In this document: positions 23,868 through 34,860 of the stretch, piece by piece
How the letters are laid out: the number at the start of each line of letters is the position of its first letter
How positions within the stretch are numbered: position 1 is the stretch's first letter
Origin: Hermatobates lingyangjiaoensis
Lineage: Eukaryota > Arthropoda > Insecta > Hemiptera > Hermatobatidae
DNA: 64,000 nucleotides
NCBI GenBank assembly: GCA_026182355.1
Contig: JAPFBL010001928.1
Location: forward strand, 3,073,001-3,137,000
Direction: 5' to 3'
Position numbers and translations under genes: made by a program
The notes under the pieces: generated by a model
What the model was told of the DNA's origin: nothing
Databases searched by the model: none
Seen by the model: only the letters and a program-made list of their open reading frames with translations

Positions 23868-25480
23868 TGATCACTAGATCATCCTCAAAACATATACAAA
23901 TCAACAAAGAGGAAACAAAGGGAGAGGGATATAGCTGTAGGAATATCCGACCTCGATTGTCATAAGGAGTGGGCAGATTGTATGACGTGAGATTTCTGAG
24001 TCATATATTTATCCTGTCTGATATGATATTGGTGACACTACTCTTTGGAAAGTAGGCTTGGGAACACGATGCCAGTCTCACCGTTGACCGATACAATGAA
24101 GTTAAACGCAGGGATATATCTTTATAGAAGGATGAGTGCCAGAGGTTTTTGCGATACTGTTGCAGAAGCAAAGTACACTTTTGACTACCCAAAAACTTTT
24201 GTTACCGGTAAACTGCCAAAACTATAGTGATAGAACATTTCATTATTAATATTCCAAAAAGATGTATGCAACGAAAGAACTGTAAAAACAATGGTGTATT
24301 AGATGTAGCAATATTAAAAAACGCCAGCTCTACTTTGAATATTGAGGGGAAGAGTATTCAAAAACACATAATAGGTAATAAAGTAAATGCCTCCTAAGTG
24401 AATACCGTGCAACTCATCCAGGCTAACGGGGCATTGTGAGGGTGTAATAACATAGTGATCCATCAAATTGTATGTCAACGAAAACGTTCCGATATACTCC
24501 TACTTTCCACTAAAAACACACCACTGAAATCATCAAACTCAAAAATTGGCTCATTTTGGGAAGAGGGCGGACAGAAATAAGAAAAGAAAAAAAAATAAAG
24601 TCGCAGCGTTTTAAAGAAGGTTATGATATTAGATGTATAATCAATCTCGGCGGAGGAAAAAAACTGTCACAAACTTTAATATATTTCAGTATTAATTAAT
24701 ATAAGTGATTAATGAAATGACAAAGCTTATTACTTTTAGTTTATGCTAATTAGAGCAATAATTAGTTTATAAAAGTAAAAACTGATCTGATTACATCTAA
24801 TAAGTTATTTAATTCAGTGGCCTTTAACAGAACATTTACTTATCGAAAAGTTTAATATAGATCACTCTAGATTTTTTCTATTAAAATATAGAATGATTAA
24901 GGAACGATAATTTGTTTAGGGCACACAGAATTATAAGGTTTACATATTTTTCACTATTTTACAGGAAGTAAGTATAGTTTTTTGTATTTAGTTAAACTCA
25001 CTTTAGTTGAAGCTGGGATGTACTACTTAATTACTTTGCTGTAGAATTCCTCAGGATATTTTATTGATAAGAAGGATATGTTGCTCAAGTCTGTGTGAAG
25101 CAATATCGCTCATAGTCGTCACTTCGCAGAAAGTTCTTTATAGTAATTTGGAGTAATTTGTAGTTGCAAGTTTTTAGAAATTTACGGTGAGTACAAAAAA
25201 ATTTAATCTGTTTAAATGAGCCCTTACAAAAATTTATTGGAGTAGTTTTAACGGGTAAGATCCCTACAGTTTTTGTTACTATCCCTGACGAGGACTGAAG
25301 TAGGTATTGTATACTCGATTTATAAACTCTATGGCTCAGTGTAACAGTTAAACTCTAAGTCTACTGTACTAATGTTCAGTAGGAAAACCGCTAGTCTAGT
25401 TCTGGTGTATTTTATTTTATTTTTCATTCAGGGTGATTATAGCACTGAGTCCTAAGACTATTATAATTCCCCCTTCTGTA
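23868..25480. other. Intergenic DNA, no gene recognised
   Basis: No repeat family or conserved protein motif seen. Overlapping frames near 24001-24227 on both strands are unconvincing. Confidence 0.5.
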
Positions 25481-25900
25481 CTATAGTACTCCAGTTAGCT
25501 TCAGCGCCTCCAAGAAGCTCAGCACTTTTGCTGGGTCCAATGGTAACAGTTCTTCTATAGTTTTGTTGAGTGCCCCAAAGCACCTGCCTCTGTGTAGCAA
25601 AGTGGCTTGACAGTCAGCCAGTAGGTGTAACAGTGTCTCTTCCTCTGCCTTGCAGAATCTGCATAAACCATCATTGATAATGTCCATTCAGGCTCCCTAC
25701 AATTCTGGAGAAAGTAAGTTCCTTTCTCCTTTTTGGGGACAGTCTACTGTCCCCGGACAATATGCGGTTTCCGAGCACCTTCCCTTGCAAATTCGTCTGC
25801 TCGTTCATTTCCCTTTATTCTTTCATGTCTAGTTGGGGTGTGAATAACCGACATAATTTCACATAATCGTTCGGTTTACTGCCAGTATAAGTTATTTAGG
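25481..25900 (-). pseudogene. Non-LTR retrotransposon C-terminal relic (RNase H and zinc knuckle)
   Basis: On the minus strand, about 25900 down to 25790, the frame reads HERIKGNERADEFAREGAR. This is the last conserved block of RNase H in I/R1/jockey-type LINEs (GNE.AD..A..G, with the catalytic aspartate in RAD). After a stop and frameshift, 25687-25481 reads CRFCKAEEETLLHLLADC, a CxxC...HxxxC knuckle typical of the end of these ORF2 proteins. It then continues RGRCFGALNKTIEELLPLD and stops. The reverse transcriptase and endonuclease are missing. 5' truncation is usual for LINEs, but the in-frame stop shows old decay. Confidence 0.75.
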
Positions 25901-27955
25901 AGAACGAACAGCGCATAGATCATATCAATATTGAAGCCGCAGTAAAACAAATCAAACTTTAATACCATCTCATAATAAGTTGAACTCATCTAAAAAACAA
26001 GTAATTTTTGCAGTAGTACTTCTGGTGTTGTTAACATTAAAAATTATGTTAAAAAGATATTGGATAGGTCTTGATGGCAAACCAAAAGTACACTCCTCCT
26101 CCCAGTATCACTACATTATGTATTTTCATTAGCTAAGGTCCATCAATACAGGCCAGCGTCTTATTCCCCCGAGGAGGCTTTGTATTTCCTACACCTTTGT
26201 TATTATTTATTTTTAATTTCAATTCTAATGTCTCTTGTTTACTCAGTAGCATTACTCAATTTAAGCTCCAGTCATTATTATTAAGTACCCCCCCCCCCTC
26301 CTTCTCATTCAGTGCACGCATATCTAATTGTCAAATTATAAGTGTAACAGATTAGTTAATTGTGCGCTCTCTTTTATGGATAAAACAAAACAGAATGTAC
26401 AGATTACCTATAATTCATACAAAGGTATTCTAAATTATTTATATTTAGTAATGCATTCCAAATATTGTTTCATGGAGTTTCTAAATAATATTTTGTAACT
26501 AATTTATCGAATAAAGGTTAGAAAAAAGTATCTACATGTTTCTTCTGATACTATTTAGTGGCAGATTGAACCTCTGTGGTATCAAGAGGGCCTAGTTCAC
26601 CAGTAGATGTGCCCTGGACAGAATGGAATTTTATTAATCTAAGGAAAATACAAGAAATATATAGTATTTCAGAATTACAGGGTGTCCAGAAATGACTAGA
26701 GCCTTTTTATATCATTATTGAAGTACCAGTATGAGAAATGTGAGGTCAGTATCAGGCTGCCCTAAGAGTAGACACTCAGACGGCTAAATCTCGTATATTA
26801 TTACAATAGTTCATTACTTGGGTAAACTGTTATAGTGCAGTATTTACTAATGAGGAATTTAAAAATTTTCGTCTTCAAGCGAAAATTTTTTTTTGCCTGG
26901 AGAAATTTTGAAATTTCCCATCATTCTTACAATAGGTTCATTGTAACTGTAGTATTTGTGTAAAATTTTGTATTCAGTAGTCCAAAGCGTTATGTTCATT
27001 TTGCTAACTATTATAATGAATTCACTATAAGTATTATGTCTATTATATTATTTTACATTTAATAACATAATCTTTTAAACTTTGAATTTTGTTTCAGAAT
27101 ACAAAGAGAACCGATATGGTGAAATATTTTATATGTTGTTGCTACATGACTTTTTGCTCTATCGAGAGCAAACTCTTAGTCGTAAAGCCAGACATGGGAG
27201 TAATTGCGTATCTTTCACAAGTACTGAAAGTACTTGCTTTGGCAAGTATAAATCCTTGCGTCTGTTCCAGCTGTAGCAAAGGTAATAAGAATGAAAGATT
27301 CTTTAAGGTTTTTGTCTTTTTACCCTTATCTGTTAACTATTTATTTTATATAACAATAGTTCAATAATAACTAAAGAAGAAGGAGCATAATGATTTCAAT
27401 ACGAATTCTCTAGTGAATTCAAGTGGATGTAATAAAAGTTAAGTTGTTGATATTCATAAAAAACAAACTAAAGTTTTCCAGGATCCTCTTTCACTTCTAT
27501 AGAAATATATTATAAACGGAAAATGGATTCGTCGATGTAAGACAGCTTACAATTACATAACAAACTGACTTGTTTACTAACATCTGTTGATACTCTTTTC
27601 ATATTCCTCTGCGATTATACCTCTCAGGAATAATTGGCTTAACGTCACTAAAACTTTTCTCTGTCTACATTACATGTATAACAGTTAAGTACACCGGCAC
27701 AGGAATGGCAGAAAGGAGTTCTTAAACAAATACTTTAATAAGCTTTGTGAACAAAATATCTTTAGGGAAAAAATAATAATACAGTATACTTCGTTACTAC
27801 AATATAAGCAAATGTACTTCATTCTACTCTGAGTAAATTATTCTATAACTCTCAATAATGTAACATAAGTGCGAAGCACATGTTATAATACTCGTATATA
27901 TATAACAGATTCAATGATATATCCACCGTTTAATAGAACGGAATAGGTGTGTTAC
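25901..27955. other. Intergenic DNA, no gene recognised
   Basis: Contains an 11-bp poly-C at about 26288-26298. CAGGGTGTCCAGAAATGAC near 26680 looks like a transposon end but no partner was found. The overlapping frames at 27082-27367 carry no motif. Confidence 0.5.
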
Positions 27956-28228
27956 ATAATCGGGATTCGGTCAATTTTCTAGGTTCAAAAATCAAACTCT
28001 CGTTGCCAACGTTTCGGTTTTATTTTAAAACCTAAAAACTAAACTAGACTATCTAATCCAAGGTTTTGTCCGGTTAAGAGTGTTGTTCCTTTAAATAATG
28101 TAAATTTCATTTTCTTAGTCAATAAATTCTTACTTCTGGTTATGAAGAAGGTTTTAAAATAAAACTGAAACGTTGGCAACGAGAGTTTGATTGTTAAACC
28201 TAAAAAATTAACCGAATCCCGATTAGAT
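27956..28228. mobile_element. Family D palindrome
   Basis: Left arm about 27959-28032: CGGGATTCGGTCAATTTTC then AACTCTCGTTGCCAACG, TTTCGGTTTTATTTTAAAACC. The right arm, about 28150-28225, is its inverse. The 118-bp centre is unrelated to the arms. Family D copies elsewhere (28.7, 49.2, 53.6 and 61.6 kb) share GAAACGTTGGCAA and CTGAAGAACTGACC-like blocks. In this copy CTGAAGA is not preserved. Confidence 0.75.
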
Positions 28229-28255
28229 AACACACACACACAACACACCACAATA

Positions 28256-28303
28256 TACTATATAATATATATATATTATATATATATATATATATATATT
28301 ATT
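28256..28303. repeat. (TA)n microsatellite
   Basis: An interrupted (TA)n run of about 48 bp between the family D palindrome and the family A copy. Confidence 0.95.
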
Positions 28304-28319
28304 TAAATAAAAACGAATT

Positions 28320-28440
28320 AAAAAAAGGTAGCACACAGATAGAAACAGGAATAACTCACTTCTATATTTCGACCATCGTCGTCATCAGGAGGCGAAGAGT
28401 CCCGCAGGAAGTTTTTATTTAAAAGTCCGTTAGACCGTTT
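28320..28440 (-). mobile_element. Family A hammerhead element, collapsed hairpin
   Basis: The minus-strand core (CTGATGA...GAAATATAG) lies at 28367-28388, with CACTTC or GTGAGTTATTCC-type family A flanks. To its right GGCGAAGAGTCCCGCAGGAAG matches the internal arm of the 39.5 kb palindrome. The sequence then jumps to AAAAGTCCGTTAGACCGTTT, the family's 3' terminus in plus orientation. So this is a head-to-head pair in which most of the second arm was deleted, leaving only its end. Confidence 0.75.
28367..28388 (-). ncRNA. Hammerhead-like ribozyme core (family A)
   Basis: Minus strand: CTGATGA, unpaired C, stem GAC-GATG-GTC, GAAATATA followed by GAAGTGAG. All invariant core bases are present. 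AUAUA gives a one-pair helix III and an AUA triplet. Same stem as the 39.6 kb copy. Confidence 0.7.
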
Positions 28441-28689
28441 CATTTAATTATTATTATCATTATTATATACATATTAATAAATTTTGCTAGCAGTCCTTCC
28501 TGAAGACGTGCATTATTAAAACTAATACCAAACTTTGCTTACCTGTTTCTTAACAAGCTTCTCAATTTTTCTAAATAACAGTTTCGTTATTTCATCCACA
28601 TCATAATGTAGACAAAATAGCGAGAGAGTTTTTTTTTAAAATAATTATCCTGTTGGGAAACAGGTTTCAGCTAAGTTTGGTGTTATTTA

Positions 28690-28835
28690 TAATTAAGTAT
28701 ATACATACAGAATAACATTTATTAGGACTTATTTAGTTCTTCAGGTTAAATCAACCTCTGAATGCTGACGTTTCAGATTTTTATTTAAAACCTTTTTCAT
28801 AGAACAAGTATAAAGTTTTGAAGCAAAAAAACTTA
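28690..28835 (-). repeat. Family D repeat, diverged single arm
   Basis: TTTATTAGGACTTATTTAG, GTTCTTCAGGTT, TGCTGACGTTTCAGATTTTT and AAACCTTTTTCAT are in family D order (compare 61620-61720). On the minus strand these give GAAACGTC...CTGAAGAAC...AGTCC. Diverged and unpaired. Confidence 0.65.
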
Positions 28836-30497
28836 ACTGTTTCATTTGAGTTTTTTTAAAAAAAAATTGAGATTTTAACAACTGTCTGTTAGGGACAATA
28901 ACACAATATCTTTCTAAAGACTCTGTAGATCAAGCAGCACTTTATTTAAAACCGAAAGCGGTGTAAGTCAGCTGGCGCAATGTAGTTACTCTTAATGTTA
29001 ATTAAGTAAACCCAACAAAATTTCACCCTATATAACTCTTAAAAATAACAACAAAGAAGTCAAAGTACTTTTTAATTACCTGCTTTATTCTATGAGTTAG
29101 ACTTAGTTTCGAATTCAATTGAGAAAATTAATCCGGGATTTATAAAGTAACTTCTTAAATAGCCCGTTAGAAGAGGCCATTTTAAATTAAGCAAGCTGAT
29201 TGTTCTGTAATCAACTATTTAATCTGTTGATGTAATTAACATTTCCCTCTTTAAAAGACTTTCCCTGCAGGTGTGCCAACCGACTTCTCATAACTACCGC
29301 TTAGTCACTTATCGTTTTCTTGCGACTAAAAGCATCAATACTGTTTCTGTTTTTATTTTTTCTTTTCTATATTCGGTTGTTTATTCGCCAACTCTTTTTA
29401 TTCTTTCATTCAACAATTTTTTTATTATATCTTTCTATTTTCATGAAAGATTGTTAATAATATTTTAAACGGATTTTATAACCAGTAAAGTAATTATATT
29501 ATCACAGGTACCTGTCTGTTCATGCTGGTCATACCTTTAAAACTGATTTTGAATACGAAGATTACTTGTCGCTTTGCAAGGTTATGAGATATCTTCCCAT
29601 GAGTTGATAAACCCCTTACGACTCTGTTTGGAGGGGGGGGGGGGGGGGGTTCAGAGCAGTTCCATAAAGGTTTTCTGTAGCTGCAAGTATTATTTATCGT
29701 TATTTATGATAGTTTATGGCTCCAAATAAACTAGAATAGATAATTTTAACTAAGCAAATCTTAATCTTAACAATTTGTTTTTTAAGTTTATTTATTTTAT
29801 AGAATCATTACCAAAAAATTGGTAATTTTTTTGACCAATGGATATTAAATAACTTAATTATATAATAAATAAATAGGAAAGAAATAAATTAAAAAGGTTT
29901 AAAGCTATATTATTCATAATATCATACTGAAAATTGTTTTTATATTCAATTTATAATAATATAATATTTTATTTATAATAATTGGGCTTTTATATAAAAA
30001 ATTATGTTTACACAGAGTGATGTGACATCAATTTAAATGTCCTGTTGGCTTTGATGGGACTGCTTGGGTAATTGTTAAGATTAAGATTTGCTATTTAATA
30101 CTTATTATTAAAATCAACCTCTGTTGAGGTTGATAATAATATTTAATAATAAATTTTTATTCCTATTATTATTGATATTATTTTTATAATTAATGTATCT
30201 CCTTTAGAACTTCTCACTTGGAAATTAACTATACTTTTTATACTAACAAATTATTTATCCCATAAATAAATTGAAATATATGCTACATCTACAAAATGTG
30301 TGTATTAATCTGCTGCTTTAAATACAAAATGATTATGTTAATGTTTAAATGGAATTTTATTGTTCTTATTAAACAATCTACTGAGAATGATGTTACAATA
30401 ATTACGTAAATCCGTGCAATACTGTTGTTGTGAAGAAGCATGATCCATAAACTGAATCTCTAATTGTAAATTGTAGTTGAATATATTCATATGCTGG
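28836..30497. other. AT-rich intergenic DNA with a poly-G tract
   Basis: No gene seen. A 17-bp poly-G run (29633-29649) stands out in this AT-rich region. The stretch 29740-30300 is almost entirely A/T. Confidence 0.6.
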
Positions 30498-30688
30498 TGG
30501 GGTCAGGTTAGCTCAGTGGTTAACGTACTCGCCTCTGAACTGACAGGACCGGGGTTCGATCCCCATCTGGCCCTCGATTTATTCATGCGGAAGGTGAATA
30601 AATCTGAGCACGTCGTCCTTCAGAGAAGGACGTTAAACCGTCTGTCCGAACCTGTACAATGTCAGATACTCGTTAATGATCTCACGTG
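30498..30688 (+). mobile_element. tRNA-derived SINE (copy 2, best preserved)
   Basis: The head has a clear A box region GGTTAGCTCAGTGGTTAACG and a perfect B box GGTTCGATCC (about 30553-30562), spaced as in a tRNA. The non-tRNA body has TCGATTTATTCATGC, GTGAATAAATCTGAGCA, the hairpin CGTCCTTCAGAGAAGGACG, TTAAACCGTCTGTCC and ATGTCAGATACTCGTTAA. Matches the copies at 19270 (minus) and 52470 (plus). Transcription by RNA polymerase III from the internal promoter is the known mechanism for the class; mobilisation would need a partner LINE. Confidence 0.9.
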
Positions 30689-32338
30689 AAATTTTGAATA
30701 TAATGCGTAAAATTACTTTTAAGATTGATCTTTTTACACGTTTCTATGAATACATTCATCGTTGTGCCGGAGACAGCCTTGGGCAGCTCATATTGATGCA
30801 GTCATTACATCAGTGTAATCTGAGCAAGTGTGTCTGGGGTATAAAAACTGCCCAACAGCACTTACAATAGGTTTTATCGAATGAGTTAATAAAATAAACC
30901 CGTTTTTACTTATAGTTACAGATTTTGTATATTCAAATGTATTGTTAGAAGTCAAATACCGGAAAATAAAAACCTCCTTGCTTAGAACTGGGTGCTTACA
31001 GTTCCATTAGAGTGGTATTAGGCTGTTGTGGACTACAAGATGAAAAACTGTTCACCAAAAAGAAAAGAGCATTTCACTCGGAGCGCCAAGCCAAGTGTAA
31101 GGTATTTTTTCTCCTCGGCATATATGGCACTTAAAACAGTGTATGCCGTTTTAGAATTCTTGTGGCGAAGTGTTTCATTGCGTACAAATCATTAAATGTC
31201 AACTACATGGATAATATTTTATTATCATATGCTACATTTCTTTTGCAGAATATTAAAATCACGGCTGCATTTTTTGTATCGTCATTCCTTTTATTTTTAG
31301 CTGGAAGCCTTCGTTGAACCAGAATAAATAAATTAACAATTTCAGCCTATTCGGAAGTTTTTCCAAATATTAAAGAGTTAAACGTGTTAAACCATTGTTT
31401 TATCCGAAAAAGATATTAGGGGCTAAATCGCTCGATTTTTGGCTGCGTTGGAACTGGTCCAGCGGAAGGAACAATTAAACACTCTTTAGGAGAGCTGCAC
31501 AATGCCTGGCTTATTCCCACACTTTAATTACATCATTTCAAATATTTTAATTCTTTTCATAGTGGGTTGATTTGTTTACAAAAATGATCGACATTGGTAT
31601 GTCATATATTTCTTAAATAAAACATCAATATATCAACTGCTTTGTGAATATTGTAAACATGCGTTTTTCAATGAGTGATTCCAGATGGTGTTCCAGTGCG
31701 CCCAAAGAATAGGAATATTGCATAATAATATTTATGAAATATGTAATGATTTTGACAACTTTGGCACGTTCAGTACTCACCTGGTTACAATGCCTAATAC
31801 AAAGTACTCTAAATTCCATCTTTTATACTGCAAAGTAATCTTACTAAAGAGACCAGGTTTTTATATTTTGAGAGTTTCAGGTTAAGGGTAAATGAACAGC
31901 TTGCTCGTTTGATATTGTAATCTATATATGTTGTAACCATACTGCTGTAATTTTCACTTTTTAATGATAAGAACAGTTACTAATATATTTATCTTTTTCA
32001 CAAGTGTATCATACTTTGAACACCACTAAGAGCTAATTTCACAAAATTTTATTTGCATTAACTAAAAATCACCGGTATCATTAGAAAGCAAGGGAATACC
32101 CAATATCATCCCAATTTATGCTAATCACGTTAAAATCTTATTAGAATCAAGCAGAAAATGTGACAGTTTATTCAGAACTAACTTTATTATGATTTCAACT
32201 CACAATAAAGTTAGACTTGAAAGATTTTGATGATAAACTAAATAAACAAGAGGAAAAGATGGAGCTGAATTGTTCATTAAATCTGTAAATAGTGGAGTGT
32301 ATTTAAATAATAAAACTGAGTAGCTTGGTAATTTCAAT
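30689..32338. other. Intergenic DNA, no gene recognised
   Basis: No coding motif, repeat family or RNA gene seen in 1.6 kb. The two opposed frames at 31625-31885 are mirror frames without a motif. Confidence 0.5.
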
Positions 32339-32490
32339 CATATATATATATATATATGATAATATAAAAAGATTTCACATAAACACGTGAAACAACAATC
32401 AATGATCAAACCACAATAAGAAATGGGAAAACAAGACTAAGATCTTTCAACCGTAACAAGCGGTCTTCGTCAGAGTCAAAAACCCGAATA
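32339..32490 (-). mobile_element. Family B hammerhead element, single arm at (TA)n
   Basis: (TA)n at 32339-32358, then AAAGATTTCACATAAACACG, TCAATGATCAAACCACAATA, AAATGGGAAAACAAGACTAA and the core, ending CAGAGTCAAAAACCC at about 32486. In minus orientation the element starts at GGGTTTTTGACTCTGACGA and ends in (TA)n. This is the standard family B 3' segment. An (AATAAT)n run follows. Confidence 0.85.
32445..32473 (-). ncRNA. Hammerhead-like ribozyme core (family B)
   Basis: Minus strand: GACT-CTGACGA, unpaired A, stem GACCG-CTTGTTA-CGGTT, GAAA, GATCTT then AGTC. Helix I is GACT with AGTC (4 bp, directly adjoining the core), helix III is A-U and G-C in AGATCT, and the cleavage triplet is CUU. 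This is a complete type I hammerhead arrangement apart from the extra A after CTGACGA. Confidence 0.75.
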
Positions 32491-32595
32491 ATAATAATAA
32501 TATATAATAATAATATATAAGAATAATTATATATATATATTAAAATAAACAGTGACACATAGACTGAAATATAACAAAAGACTCACTTTTCAATA

Positions 32596-32623
32596 TTTCG
32601 ACCGTAATGGCGGTCGTTCTCAG
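32596..32623 (-). ncRNA. Hammerhead-like ribozyme core (family A, left arm)
   Basis: Minus strand: CTGAGAA, C, stem GACCG-CCATTA-CGGTC, GAAATATT, GAAAAGTGAG. Stem II is fully Watson-Crick paired. G8 is changed to A, an invariant position, so this arm is probably inactive. Confidence 0.6.
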
Positions 32624-32688
32624 GAGAAGAAGTGAACTGACTCTCAACGATAGTTGACTGTTGTCCCTCCGTCAATTCACTTCTTCTC

Positions 32689-32716
32689 CTGAGGACGACC
32701 GCCATTACGGTTGAAA
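32689..32716 (+). ncRNA. Hammerhead-like ribozyme core (family A, right arm)
   Basis: CTGAGGA, C, stem GACCG-CCATTA-CGGTT, GAAATATT, GAAAAGTGAG. Core bases are intact; the outer stem pair is G-U here and G-C in the left arm. AUAUU gives an AUU triplet. Upstream CACTTCTTCTC can pair with GAAAAGTG as a mismatched helix I. Confidence 0.7.
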
Positions 32717-33444
32717 TATTGAAAAGTGAGTCTTTTGTTATGTTTCAGTCTATGTGTCACTGTTTATTTTAAGTGTTATCTGTCCTGCCGGACCGTTTTT
32801 CGTTTATCATGGTATATAATATATATATTAATATATATATAATCTAAATTTTACAGTAAACACATGAAATGAAAATTATTCTTAACTACATGGAGAAATT
32901 GAGAACCACACGATGATTTTATTTTTATTAGTAAATATTTCTGTTTTTGAACAAATAATTTTGATAACTTCTCAGCCTAAACTATATTCAAGGCCTATAA
33001 ACAAATATTTGTTATGGAACATATTAATCTTTATCACAATCACGATATAAATGATTAATATTGATCAATATTGATAGGAAACTTCATTGAGTGTTGTAAA
33101 TTAAATCCAATTTAACTGATCAAATACCATTAATATATCAATGGTTTATTAAAATTCGACTCAATGTTTAGGAGAATGAAAAAACCTTGCCTAGGGGGTT
33201 TACATCAACTGGTACATCACGTTTTTCTTTTTGTTGCTTAACTTCTTTGTTTATTCTGACTTGACCAGTCTTTAGTTTATTTTAGTCTCTTTAAAATATC
33301 TCTCTGATGCCCTTTTTTTTCTCAATACCACACGGGAAGTCCACTTTCTCCCACTTAATGCATCGCCTAAATGAGATAAGGACCAGTTATCTGTATGAAA
33401 GAGCATAGTCCCATGTCTTAGTTGAGCATTGTGGTATCGACGCA

Positions 33445-33545
33445 TATATATATGTGTCTAGCAATGGGAGAAAAACATTTCTTCATTTCAGCACCCGTTG
33501 TCATCAGGAAACGCCAACTGCAAAGGGGTAAGATAAGAAATCATT
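33445..33545 (-). repeat. Hammerhead-like repeat at a short (TA)n
   Basis: ATATATATATGTG at 33445 is followed by TAGCAATGGGAGAAAAACAT, and the minus-strand core at 33486-33507: CTGATGA, C, AACGGGTGCT, GAAATGAAG. The stem pairs poorly in this copy. It then runs GGAAACGCCAACTGCAAAGG. Only one copy of this family is in the window. The call rests on CTGATGA/GAAA spacing and the (TA)n border. Confidence 0.45.
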
Positions 33546-34519
33546 TCGACTTGGAGTTTTAATATTGAATTGTGTTTTTGTGTGTGCTGTCTTTGTTTTT
33601 TTTTTCTGTAATTCGTCTTTCATTCTACAAAGGCTGTTACTTAAAGCATCGGCTGTCTTTAAGTCACCCTACGTTTGATACATGACCAGACTAAGGGGTG
33701 TTTGCTAGTAAGAGCTTTCAGCAGGCTGTGACTCTCGTCGTGCTGGCAAAGAGAGCCGGTGAATCGGTCTTGGATTGGCACGACTTTATCGATTTCCCTC
33801 CCTCTCAGATCCCACCCTTCGATACTGCCACACATTTCAACATGTAGCAAATAACAAGAAAAACAACCCTTCCTTCAATTCCACGTTTCGTTTTATGTCC
33901 CTGTCATTCATTCCGCTTCAGCAGGCGCAAATTCTTTCTCGATCGTAATTTAATTTTAAAACACACTATTTTTACTTATATTAGTTTTCAAACGTCTAAA
34001 TTGTAGAAAACTAATATACAATAAAACTTTAATTAAATTGTATTATGAAACTACAAATATGTTTTTCCTATTCCTAAGTAAACGTTAATGGACATAGACA
34101 ATATCGATTTTGAAATTTCGACATATTTATAGTTTTTGAGACTTAAACTGTGACATATTTATGATTTAGCGTCCATCCACTGATTTACAGGGTTAATCTT
34201 AGTTAATGTTGTTGATATACTGGGAGTCCTTTTATTGCTATTCATGTGGTCGTTGGCAGAGACGCTTTATAGTTAAATAATATACTACTCTAATAGTTTG
34301 TTAGTTGTTTGAACTAACAAGCCCTGTGCCACTGAAAATAATGCTGGTTTATGCGTAGAGAACCGGCGTCTCTTTGAGCCATGAAGTACGGCCTTTTGCA
34401 TTCTATTGAGAAAAAAATTTTTAAAATACGAGTATAATCAATCGTAGAATATATACGGAATAAATGAAAGAGTTGTAATATATTACAAGTTCTTTAAAAA
34501 GAACAAGTGAATCATAATA
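33546..34519. other. Intergenic DNA, no gene recognised
   Basis: No coding motif or repeat was seen. The minus frame at 33659-33850 has no recognisable domain. Confidence 0.5.
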
Positions 34520-34860
34520 ATTTTATTTCATTCCATTGATTTTTGCATCAACAAAATGTCATTGATAAATCTATTATATCAAATGGCACATTGAAGAAAG
34601 TTGTGGGTATAATAAAATTCATAAGAGCAAATGCTCTATTCATCATGATGGATGATGAGATCATCAGCGTAGATTCGCCCTGTCATTCAAAAGTGCGCTG
34701 GTTTGATCAAGTCTTGGTGAATGTTTTATCTTTGTGTGAGAAAATAATTGACTCTGCCATGAGAACAATAAAAATTACGGATTATTATGTCATAATTACC
34801 TTCAAAATTCTGCCTTTCTTACTGATACCATGAGCAATACAGAATGAATTTAATGTTCAT
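34520..34860 (+). pseudogene. hAT transposase relic
   Basis: The frame at 34543-34833 reads LHQQNVIDKSI, VVGIIKFIRANALF, then MMDDEIISVDSPCHSKVRWF and a V-L-LCEKIID stretch. It matches the block order of hAT transposases of the ZBED/SCAND3/EPM2AIP1-like type: a 'HC.IHQ..L..K' block, a 'V..IVNFI.A..L..R.F' block, then a 'L.YH..VRWLSRG.VL.R...L...I' block. The cysteine codon expected before LHQQ is a stop here, and WLSRG is WFDQ. Beyond 34800 the frame shifts (the TDTMSN block is in another frame). It is a dead fragment of about 110 residues of a 500-700 residue protein. A domesticated gene is unlikely given the stop and the shift. Confidence 0.6.

Larger units (their letters stand above)
32541..32796. 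mobile_element. Family A palindrome with two hammerhead cores
   Basis: Left arm about 32541-32636 and right arm about 32675-32771 are near-perfect inverse copies, each with CACTTCTTCTCCTGAG or its inverse, AAAAGTGAGTC and AGTGACACATAGACTG or its inverse. About 38 bp separates them. The right arm runs on to GTCCTGCCGGACCGTTTTT, the family A 3' terminus. A left (TA)n flanks the hairpin. Each strand of the hairpin transcript would carry one ribozyme core. Confidence 0.9.

Noticed and set aside
26680..26705. CAGGGTGTCC and, at 44088, CAGGGTGCCC as transposon ends
   Set aside because: No inverted partner or target duplication was found for either.
30498..30575. Possible tRNA gene
   Set aside because: A and B boxes are good but acceptor and anticodon stems are not formed, and the same head occurs with a shared non-tRNA body in three places: a SINE.
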